The translations under genes were made by a program, and so were the position numbers. Below, in pieces: positions 6,413 to 13,206 of a DNA stretch of 30,775 nt. Under the pieces are notes generated by a model. That model did no database searches, was not told the origin of the DNA, and saw only the letters and a program-made list of their open reading frames with translations. Each line of letters begins with the position of its first letter. The stretch's first letter is position 1. Source of the stretch: JACDAN01 sp036554945 (lineage in GTDB: Bacteria > Actinomycetota > Thermoleophilia > Gaiellales > Gaiellaceae); the NCBI GenBank assembly GCA_036554945.1, contig DATBMH010000084.1:1-30775 (forward strand), given 5' to 3'.

Positions 6413-9400
6413 ATGCCGGGAGCCGCCCCCGCGCATAGCCGCACGGCACTTGCCGTCCTGACCCTTTTCGCCGCCGCCGCACTCGCGCAAGGGGCCGCCG
6501 GCGCGCCTGCAGCGCCCGGGAACCTCTGGGCGGTCGAGGTCGGCGCGTCCGATCCGGCGTTCAAGCCGGCGCGGCTGGCGAAGCTGCGCTCCGACGGCGT
6601 CAACGCGCTCGTCGTCGACGCACGGCGCCTCCGGCCTGCGCGGAGGAAGGCGCTCGCGAGGCAGGCGCGCGCCTCGCGGCTCACGCTGATCCTGGGCTCG
6701 AGCACCTGCCGCGCCGCGGCGGGCTGCTGGCGGATCGTCGGCTCGGCGGCGGCTGCCCGGGCCGCCAAGGCCCGCGGTCACCGGCGCGTGATCGTGCGCC
6801 TGAAAGACCCGCGCGGCGTCCGTGACCTCGCGGGGGCCGCGCCGCGCGTGCTCGCGCTCGTCCGGCTCGACTCGCGCTCGTTCTCGCCGGAGGCCTGGGA
6901 CGCAGCGATCGCCGACGCTCGCAACCTCCCCGGCGTCGAGCTGGGCGTGTCGCCGGCGGGACCGGCCCGCACAAGCTCCGTCGAGGTCTTCCGCGCGGCC
7001 GTGAAGGCAGGCGCGGACACGCAGCCGCCGACGGCGCCCGGGCTGCCGATGCAATCGGGCCAGACGGGGAGCTCGGTCATCGTCTCCTGGCAGGCGTCCA
7101 GGGACAACGTCGGCGTCGCGCGGTACGACGTCTCGCGGGACGGCGCGCCGTCCGGCTCGACGAAGGCGACCTCGCACACCGTCTCGGGCCTGGCCTGCGG
7201 CACGGCCTACACGGTCGGCGTGCTCGCGCGGGACAAGGCCGGCAACGCGTCGCCCCTCTCCAGCGTGCGGACGACGACCTCGCTCTGCCCGCTTCCGCCG
7301 CCGGATCTCGTCCCGCCCACGACGCCGACGAACTTCCGCAGGACCGGCAGCTCGACCTCCACGATCGCGGTCGCCTGGAACCCGTCCAGCGACCTCGTCG
7401 GCGTGGCCGGGTACAGCCTCTACCGCGCCGGGATGCACGTCGGCGCCGTGACCGGCACGACGTACACGTACACGGGCCTGTCGTGCGGTCAGAGCCATCA
7501 GCTGCAGGTCGAGGCGTACGACGCCGCCGGCAACCGCTCGCTGCGGGCGCAGATCAACGCTTCGACCTCGTCGTGCCCGCCGCCGCCTCCTCCGCCTCCT
7601 CCTCCTCCTCCGCCTCCGCCTCCTCCTCCGCCTCCGCCTCCGCCTCCCCCGCCTCCGCCTCCGCCTCCGCCTCCGCCGCCGCCACCACCACCCCCGCCGC
7701 CGCCTGCCGCGACGCTGCAGGTGAGCGCGAACACGAACCGCTCCAGTGCGGTCGCGCTCGAGGGGGCGACGCTGCCGCAGGCTCCCCGCTGCGTCTTCCT
7801 GACCCCGGCCTCGACGGGTGGCCCGGTCACGTTCACGCTGGACAGCGGCGCCTTCACGCACACCGAGGGAACGAGCCCGTGGGACTTCAACGGGGGCTCG
7901 GCTGCGGAGTGCTTCCCGTACACCTTCTCCGGCGGGGCGCACACGATCCGGGCCGAGTACGCCGGCGGCGAGGTCACGGCCAGCTTCACCGTCAGCGGCT
8001 CTCCGCCGCCGCCGCCTCCGCCGCCGCCGCCTCCGCCGCCCCCGCCCCCGCCGCCGCCGCCGCCGCCGCCGCCTCCGCCTCCGCCGCCTCCGCCCCCCGG
8101 AGGGGTGCCGATCTACACGTCGACGAACCCGCCGCCCACGCCGGCGCTCGAGGATCTTCCGCTCCTGAGCTCGGTGTCCAAGGACGGCATCACGTGGACG
8201 TTCTCGGAGCCCGAGCGGGTCGGGCAGTTCATCACCGGCGACTACTACGTGGTCGGCCCGGCGACGGTCACGGCGATCAGCCCGGCACCCGCGAACGGCC
8301 GCAACGGCTCGGTGAAGAACATCCCGCCGACCGACGACGAGACCGGCTTCGACAGCCGCACGTCGAGCAGCCGGTACGACGCGAGCCTCCGCTCCGACCC
8401 GCCGGTGAGCCTCGCCGTCGGCGACTCGCTCACGTCCTCGATCAGCGTCGCCACCGTCGGCTCCCGGACGCGCTGGCTGTTCAACACGACCGCGGACAGC
8501 CCCGTGCTCTCGGTGTCGATCCTGACGAGCGTCGCGGCGCCGCTGCCGCCCGATGCGTTCCGGCCGTCGTACGTCGGGCGCAACGCTCCGATCTTCTACT
8601 CGCGGAACCTCCGGCGCGACATCCTGCCCCGGCTTGCCTCGGTCGCCTCGACGCCGTCCTTCACGGAGTACGAGTCGCACTTCCGCCGGCCCTGGATCGA
8701 CGCGCTCTTCTTCAACTTCGACTCGCCGATCGACTACATGCCGGACTACTCCCGCGAGATCGCGCGAGCCGTGAGCATGGCGTGGCTCCTCGTCCTGCTC
8801 GACCGGCCGCCCGAGCAGCGCGAGTCGCTGCTGGTCTACCTGACGCAGTACGGGATCGACCTCTCCGGGCTCGTCGAGCGGGGCCATCCCGGCTGGCCGG
8901 CGCACGGCGGCCACGGCAACGGCCGCAAGCTGCCGATCGTCGCCGCCGGCGTGCTCCTGAACGAGCCCGACCTGCAGCACCCGCCCGGGCGGTTCGGGCA
9001 GGACATGCAGACGATGATGGGCACCGGCTGGACGGGCGCGACCGCGCTCTACGCCGGCCACTACGGCCCGTCCGGTGAAGGGCGCTACGGCCCGTACGAG
9101 CACCTGCAGCCGCGCGACTGGGTGGACACGCTCGGCGAGGACTACCGGCGCTGCTGCACCAGCATGGCCTGGGTCGGCGAGGCACTCGTCGCCCGGCTGG
9201 TCCCCGGCGTCAGGACGGCGTGGAGCTACGAGCCGTTCTTCGCCTACGCCGACCGCTGGATGACCGAGGACGACACGCAGGCCCGCGCGCAGATCGAGGC
9301 CCAGATCGGCAAGGACTACGGCGGCTTCCCGCAGCGGAAGGCGTGGGACTCCTTCGTCACCAACATGTGGACGCGCTACCGCGCCTCGTCGGCGGCCGAC

Positions 9401-9421
9401 CTGCCGGAGGTCGGTCCGTGA
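6413..9421 (+). CDS. Secreted modular protein: N-terminal domain shared by four proteins, 2x FN3, proline stalks, C-terminal unnamed domain (unit 1, gene A)
   Basis: The 1002-aa protein starts at ATG 6413, chosen because a signal peptide follows directly (ALAVLTLFAAAALAQG, cleavage near residue 31). In order it has: an N-terminal domain shared with three neighbours (about 38-200, from LWAVEV); two FN3 domains (about 204-293 and 297-388, each with a DNVGV/DLVGV-xGY core); 43 consecutive prolines (389-431); a ~99-aa Ig-like module (432-530); 32 prolines (531-562); and a ~430-aa C-terminal domain. That domain starts with beta-rich sequence (GQFITGDYYVVG) and continues as an all-helical part with HGGHGNGRKLPI, ALYAGHYG, YEHLQPRDWVD and YADRWMTEDD. 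The helical part with its His/Tyr/Arg cluster suggests an alpha/alpha toroid like polysaccharide lyases, but I do not recognise a named family. The stop overlaps the next GTG start, so the two genes are coupled. Confidence 0.85.
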   Translation: MPGAAPAHSRTALAVLTLFAAAALAQGAAGAPAAPGNLWAVEVGASDPAFKPARLAKLRSDGVNALVVDARRLRPARRKALARQARASRLTLILGSSTCRAAAGCWRIVGSAAAARAAKARGHRRVIVRLKDPRGVRDLAGAAPRVLALVRLDSRSFSPEAWDAAIADARNLPGVELGVSPAGPARTSSVEVFRAAVKAGADTQPPTAPGLPMQSGQTGSSVIVSWQASRDNVGVARYDVSRDGAPSGSTKATSHTVSGLACGTAYTVGVLARDKAGNASPLSSVRTTTSLCPLPPPDLVPPTTPTNFRRTGSSTSTIAVAWNPSSDLVGVAGYSLYRAGMHVGAVTGTTYTYTGLSCGQSHQLQVEAYDAAGNRSLRAQINASTSSCPPPPPPPPPPPPPPPPPPPPPPPPPPPPPPPPPPPPPPPPPPPAATLQVSANTNRSSAVALEGATLPQAPRCVFLTPASTGGPVTFTLDSGAFTHTEGTSPWDFNGGSAAECFPYTFSGGAHTIRAEYAGGEVTASFTVSGSPPPPPPPPPPPPPPPPPPPPPPPPPPPPPPPPGGVPIYTSTNPPPTPALEDLPLLSSVSKDGITWTFSEPERVGQFITGDYYVVGPATVTAISPAPANGRNGSVKNIPPTDDETGFDSRTSSSRYDASLRSDPPVSLAVGDSLTSSISVATVGSRTRWLFNTTADSPVLSVSILTSVAAPLPPDAFRPSYVGRNAPIFYSRNLRRDILPRLASVASTPSFTEYESHFRRPWIDALFFNFDSPIDYMPDYSREIARAVSMAWLLVLLDRPPEQRESLLVYLTQYGIDLSGLVERGHPGWPAHGGHGNGRKLPIVAAGVLLNEPDLQHPPGRFGQDMQTMMGTGWTGATALYAGHYGPSGEGRYGPYEHLQPRDWVDTLGEDYRRCCTSMAWVGEALVARLVPGVRTAWSYEPFFAYADRWMTEDDTQARAQIEAQIGKDYGGFPQRKAWDSFVTNMWTRYRASSAADLPEVGP
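7577..7705 (+). repeat. Triplet repeat encoding 43 consecutive prolines
   Basis: An uninterrupted run of CCT/CCG/CCC/CCA codons in frame with the secreted protein, 129 bases. It separates FN3 domain 2 from the Ig-like module and acts as a stiff polyproline-II stalk. The repeat unit is mostly CCT and CCTCCG, so slippage would change stalk length without shifting frame. Confidence 0.95.
7706..8002 (+). repeat. 99-codon Ig-like module, copy 1 of a near-identical pair
   Basis: Encodes a module containing ALQV/TLQV-SANTNRSSAVALEG, two cysteines (PRCVF and AECFPY) and a closing TASFTVSG strand. It matches 11638-11934 with only about three amino-acid differences by eye and identical nucleotide stretches longer than 50 bases. 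Both copies sit between polyproline tracts. Confidence 0.92.
8003..8098 (+). repeat. Triplet repeat encoding 32 consecutive prolines
   Basis: A 96-base in-frame run of CCG/CCT/CCC codons joining the Ig-like module to the C-terminal domain. It is richer in CCG than the preceding tract. Confidence 0.95.
9406..9421 (+). promoter_or_regulatory. Ribosome binding site and GTGA overlap coupling unit 1 genes A and B
   Basis: GGAGG at 9406-9410 stands 7 bases before GTG 9418. The GTG overlaps the TGA stop (9419-9421) of the upstream gene. This fixes the start of gene B and indicates translational coupling. Confidence 0.8.
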
Positions 9422-12400
9422 GGCGGCTCGTGCTGCTCTCGGTGATCTGCCTCGGCGCCCTCGCCGCGGCGCCCGCCTGGGGCGCTCCGGCCCTGCCGAA
9501 GTCGCTCTGGGCCGTCGAGGTCGACGCTCGCTCGGCGAAGACGATGACCCCGACGCGGCTCAAGGCGCTCCGCCGCAGCCGGATCAACGCGCTCGTCGTG
9601 GATCCGGCACGGCTCCGCGGCCGCTCGCTCGTGCTGCTGAAGCGCCGCGCCGCGCGCGCGGGTCTTCGCGTCATCGTCCCCAAGTCCGTGCGCCGGCGTC
9701 CGTCGGGGATCGTCTTCGCCCGGACCGGCCGCCAGGCGGCATCGTTCTCCCGCGCGAAGAGCGTGGGCCTCGTCGTCGTGCGGGTCGGCAGCCCGGGCGC
9801 GGCGGCGGCGCTTCGTTCCGCGGGAGCCCGCCGCGTCCTCGCGCTCGCACGGCTCTCGCCGCACCCGAGGTCGGCGCCGACGGCGTGGCGGGACGCGATT
9901 CGCGCCGCGCAGGGCAGCACGTCGCTCGACCTGGGCGTCACCCCGGTCGGCGGCGCAGCGCCGCTGAACGCGTACCTCCAGATCCTCGCGGCGCCCACCA
10001 CGCTCGACGCGGCTCCGCCCTCGCCTCCCGTCCTGGTCACCCAGACCGGGGCGACGCTGACGTCGATCGACCTCGCCTGGGGCCCGTCCTCGGACGACAC
10101 AGGCGTGACCGGCTACGAGGTCTCGAGCGACGGCGCGCAGGTGGGCTCGCCGACGGGCACGCGCTTCACGGTCGAGGGGCTGACCTGCGGCCGCAGCTAC
10201 CGGATCTCGGTCGTCGCGAAGGACGCGGCCGGCCGGCGGTCGGCTCCGGCGCTGGCGCTGGGCTCCACCGCCGCGTGCTCCTCGCTGCCCCCGATCCTTC
10301 CGCCCGACCTGGTGCCGCCGACGCCGCCCTCGAACGTGCGGACGACGTCGATCTCGCGGACCACCGTCGGCGTCGCGTGGAACGCGTCGTTCGACCTCGT
10401 CGGCGTCGCCGGGTACTCCCTGTACCGGAACGGCACACACGTCGGGAACACCGCCGCGACCTCGTTCACCTACGGCGGGCTCACGTGCGGCACCGGCTAC
10501 CTCTTCCAGGTCGAGGCGTACGACGCGGCCGGCAACCGCTCGCTGCGCAGCTCGACCTCGGCCGTCACGAACGCGTGCGCATCCACGCCGCCGCCCACGC
10601 TGCCGCCGCTCGTCGCCGCCTACGGCTTCGAGGAGACGTCGGGCTCCGGCGTGACCGATTCGTCCGGAAACGCGAACGGCGGCACGATCTCCGGCGCCGC
10701 GAGGACGACTGCGGGCCGGTTCGGCCGTGCGATCACGTTCGACGGCTCGAACGACTGGGTCACGGTCCCCGACTCGGGCACGCTCGACCTCTACGACCGG
10801 ATGACGATCGAGGCCTGGGTCCGGCCCGACACGACCGGCGAGTGGGGGACGGGCGTCCTCAAGGAGCGGACGGACAACCTCGTCTACGCGCTTTACGCCG
10901 GCGCCACCGGCGGGCGGCCGCGCGGCCAGGTCTACACCGGGTCGCACGCACGGGCGACCGGCCCGGCGGTGCTGCCCGCAGGCCAGTGGTCGCACCTCGC
11001 GACCACCTGGGACGGGACGACGGTGCGCCTCTACGTCAACGGCTCGCAGGTCGCGTCCACGGCCGCGTCCGGCACCATGGCCGCCTCCTCGAACCCGCTG
11101 CGCATCGGCGGGAACGACATCTGGGACGAGTGGTTCGACGGGACGCTGGACGAGATCCGCGTCTACAGCGTCGCCCGCTCGGCTGCCGAGATCACGACGG
11201 ACATGAACACGCCGGTCGCCGGTGGCGCGCCTCCGGACTCCGTGCCGCCGACGACGCCCGGCAACCTCCGGACGACCGGCTCGACGACGTCGAGCGTGTC
11301 GCTCGCCTGGGACGCCTCCACCGACGACACGGGTGTCACCGGCTACCGGGTCTACCGGAACGGGACGCTCGCCGGCTCGCCGACCGGCACCACCTTCACC
11401 GCCTCCTCGCTGAGCTGCGGGACGTCGTACACGTTCGAGGTCGAGGCCCGGGACGCCGCGGGGAACAGCTCGCCGCGCGCCTCCGTGTCCGGCTCGACGA
11501 GCGCCTGCTCGCCTCCGCCGCCGCCGCCGCCGCCGCCTCCTCCTCCTCCTCCTCCTCCTCCTCCTCCTCCGCCGCCTCCTCCTCCTCCTCCGCCGCCTCC
11601 GCCTCCCCCGCCCCCGCCGCCGCCACCCCCGCCGCCTGCCGCGGCGCTGCAGGTGAGCGCGAACACGAACCGCTCGAGCGCGGTCGCGCTCGAGGGCGCG
11701 ACGCTGCCCCAGGCTCCCCGCTGCGTGTTCCTGACCCCGGCCTCGACGGGCGGCCCCGTCACGTTCACGCTCGACAGCGGCGCCTTCACGCACACCGAGG
11801 GAACGAGCCCGTGGGACTTCAACGGCGGCTCGGCGGCCGAGTGCTTCCCGTACACCTTCTCCGGCGGGGCGCACACGATCCGGGCCGAGTACGCCGGTGG
11901 GGAGACGACGGCGAGCTTCACCGTCAGCGGCACTCCTCCGCCGCCGCCTCCGCCCCCGCCGCCGCCTCCGCCCCCGCCGCCTCCGCCTCCGCCTCCGCCT
12001 CCGCCTCCGCCCCCGCCGCCGCCACCCCCACCGCCGGCGGGCAGCCCGAGCGTCTTCCTGTCACCGACCGGCTCCGACACGGCCGCTTGCACCCAGGCGG
12101 CGCCGTGCAGGTCGCTCGACCGCGCCTACCGCGTGGCGGACGCCGGTGACGTCGTCGAGATCGCCGAGGGCGCCTACCCCGGGCAGGATGTGCTCGCCGA
12201 CTCGTCCAAGACCTCCGAGGCCGACGTGATCTTCCAGCCGGCGCCCGGCGCGACCCCGGTGTTCGGCGGCCTCGACATCTTCGGCGACCACGTCGAGTTC
12301 CGCGGGATCGAGAGCACCCAGGACCTGTACGTCAAGTGCGGGGCGGACGACGTGACCTTCCGGGATTCCAAGGCGTCGCTGTTCTTCATCCGCTCCTCGA

Positions 12401-13107
12401 CGGACGTCGCCTTCATCAACGTCGAGTTCGGCCCGTCGAGCGACATCTCGCAGATCGGCCACACCGAGGAGTGCCAGTTCGCGCCCGAGAACATCCTGCT
12501 CGAGAACGTCTTCATGCACGACTTCGAGAACCCGAACACGCACATGGAGTGCGTGACGATCCAGGCGGCGAACAACATCGTCGTCCGCAACAGCCGGTTC
12601 CTGCGCTGCCAGGACTTCGACGTCTTCATCAAGCCGCGAGCTCCGGTCCTCAGCTACACGAACATGCTCTTCGAGAACAACTGGTTCGCCGACCCGGAGC
12701 CGACCGGCTCGAACGTGATCTCGCTCTCGCTCCCGGACGGCGGGTCCGCGATCCGGAACGCGACCTTCCGTTACAACTCGTTCCAGTCGTCGCTGATCGT
12801 CAAGCCCGAGATCGACTACACGAACGTCCGCTTCGTGGCGAACATCGGCACGCGCATCGGCACCGGCTGCAACGAGGCCGGCGTGACCTCCGAGTACAAC
12901 GTCTGGTCGGGCGAGGACGACTGCGGAGCGACCGACATCCAGGCGCCGAACGGATGGGTCAACTCCGCCGGGTTCGACTACCACCTGACGCCGAACGCGG
13001 CCGCGATCAACCGCGGGCACCCGACGGAGCACCCGCCGGTGGACATCGACGGGCAGGCTCGACCGCGCGGCGGACGGGCCGACGCCGGCTCCGACGAGCA
13101 CTCCTGA
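9418..13107 (+). CDS. Secreted modular protein: shared N-terminal domain, 3x FN3, LamG, proline stalks, right-handed beta-helix (unit 1, gene B)
   Basis: The 1229-aa product begins with a signal peptide (MRRLVLLSVICLGALAAAPAWGA, cleavage near 23). It then has the shared N-terminal domain (about 29-195, SLWAVEVDA...INALVVDPARL), FN3 (200-286), FN3 (298-390), a concanavalin/LamG domain (395-600; YGFEETSGSGVTDSSG, TIEAWVRPD, LRIGGND, DEIRVYSVARS), FN3 (607-697), 42 prolines (699-740), the ~99-aa Ig-like module (741-839), 34 prolines (840-873), and a beta-helix (874-1229). The helix starts SPTGSDTAACTQAAPCRSLDRAY and ends DIDGQARPRGGRADAGSDE, the closing motif of many DUF1565/choice-of-anchor-Q-type parallel beta-helices. 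Inside are DLYVKCGADDVTFR, HMECVTIQ and CQDFDVFIK. The fold suits a polysaccharide lyase or hydrolase, but catalysis is inferred. Confidence 0.87.
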   Translation: MRRLVLLSVICLGALAAAPAWGAPALPKSLWAVEVDARSAKTMTPTRLKALRRSRINALVVDPARLRGRSLVLLKRRAARAGLRVIVPKSVRRRPSGIVFARTGRQAASFSRAKSVGLVVVRVGSPGAAAALRSAGARRVLALARLSPHPRSAPTAWRDAIRAAQGSTSLDLGVTPVGGAAPLNAYLQILAAPTTLDAAPPSPPVLVTQTGATLTSIDLAWGPSSDDTGVTGYEVSSDGAQVGSPTGTRFTVEGLTCGRSYRISVVAKDAAGRRSAPALALGSTAACSSLPPILPPDLVPPTPPSNVRTTSISRTTVGVAWNASFDLVGVAGYSLYRNGTHVGNTAATSFTYGGLTCGTGYLFQVEAYDAAGNRSLRSSTSAVTNACASTPPPTLPPLVAAYGFEETSGSGVTDSSGNANGGTISGAARTTAGRFGRAITFDGSNDWVTVPDSGTLDLYDRMTIEAWVRPDTTGEWGTGVLKERTDNLVYALYAGATGGRPRGQVYTGSHARATGPAVLPAGQWSHLATTWDGTTVRLYVNGSQVASTAASGTMAASSNPLRIGGNDIWDEWFDGTLDEIRVYSVARSAAEITTDMNTPVAGGAPPDSVPPTTPGNLRTTGSTTSSVSLAWDASTDDTGVTGYRVYRNGTLAGSPTGTTFTASSLSCGTSYTFEVEARDAAGNSSPRASVSGSTSACSPPPPPPPPPPPPPPPPPPPPPPPPPPPPPPPPPPPPPPPPPPAAALQVSANTNRSSAVALEGATLPQAPRCVFLTPASTGGPVTFTLDSGAFTHTEGTSPWDFNGGSAAECFPYTFSGGAHTIRAEYAGGETTASFTVSGTPPPPPPPPPPPPPPPPPPPPPPPPPPPPPPPPPPAGSPSVFLSPTGSDTAACTQAAPCRSLDRAYRVADAGDVVEIAEGAYPGQDVLADSSKTSEADVIFQPAPGATPVFGGLDIFGDHVEFRGIESTQDLYVKCGADDVTFRDSKASLFFIRSSTDVAFINVEFGPSSDISQIGHTEECQFAPENILLENVFMHDFENPNTHMECVTIQAANNIVVRNSRFLRCQDFDVFIKPRAPVLSYTNMLFENNWFADPEPTGSNVISLSLPDGGSAIRNATFRYNSFQSSLIVKPEIDYTNVRFVANIGTRIGTGCNEAGVTSEYNVWSGEDDCGATDIQAPNGWVNSAGFDYHLTPNAAAINRGHPTEHPPVDIDGQARPRGGRADAGSDEHS
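11512..11637 (+). repeat. Triplet repeat encoding 42 consecutive prolines
   Basis: A 126-base in-frame CCG/CCT/CCC run, including long pure (CCT)n stretches, linking FN3 domain 3 to the Ig-like module. Confidence 0.95.
11638..11934 (+). repeat. 99-codon Ig-like module, copy 2 of a near-identical pair
   Basis: Direct repeat of 7706-8002, including identical runs of over 50 bases around GTSPWDFN and around the ECFPYTFSGGAHTIRAEY region. Synonymous differences are few, which points to recent duplication or gene conversion. Confidence 0.92.
11935..12036 (+). repeat. Triplet repeat encoding 34 consecutive prolines
   Basis: A 102-base in-frame run of CCT/CCG/CCC/CCA codons connecting the Ig-like module to the beta-helix. 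Confidence 0.95.
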
Positions 13108-13206
13108 GCGATTCCGCGCCAGGTTTGGACAGATTTCGCACGGATTACCGGGCGCGCCTCGTTCGAGGCTTCAACCGCCGTCCCGTCATGCCGATATAAG
13201 ACCGCG
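13108..13206. promoter_or_regulatory. Intergenic region before unit 2
   Basis: The 99-bp gap contains a short stem GCCTC-gttc-GAGGC (13156-13169), related to the CCCTCGTTT element before unit 1. CCGATATAAG follows at 13191-13200, immediately before ATG 13207, with no Shine-Dalgarno. A promoter giving a leaderless or nearly leaderless transcript is plausible. The short hairpin without a T-run is a weak terminator candidate. Confidence 0.35.

Noticed and set aside
7577..7705. Microsatellite-driven on/off phase variation at the proline tracts
   Set aside because: Repeat units are multiples of three bases, so slippage changes length but does not shift frame.
7498..7989. Minus-strand frame with a run of over 40 glycines (also 11352-12092)
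   Set aside because: It is the antisense shadow of the polyproline tracts in well-supported secreted genes; no ribosome site or family match.
6275..9103. A 942-codon minus-strand open frame rich in Arg
   Set aside because: It lies wholly opposite the 6413 gene, has low-complexity Arg/Gly composition typical of GC-rich shadow frames, and has no recognisable domain. Similar long frames opposite other genes were dismissed for the same reason.
13195..13206. TATAAG directly before ATG 13207 as a -10 box
   Set aside because: No matching -35 at the right distance and the hexamer is not a good TANNNT. Kept only as a weak hint of leaderless transcription.
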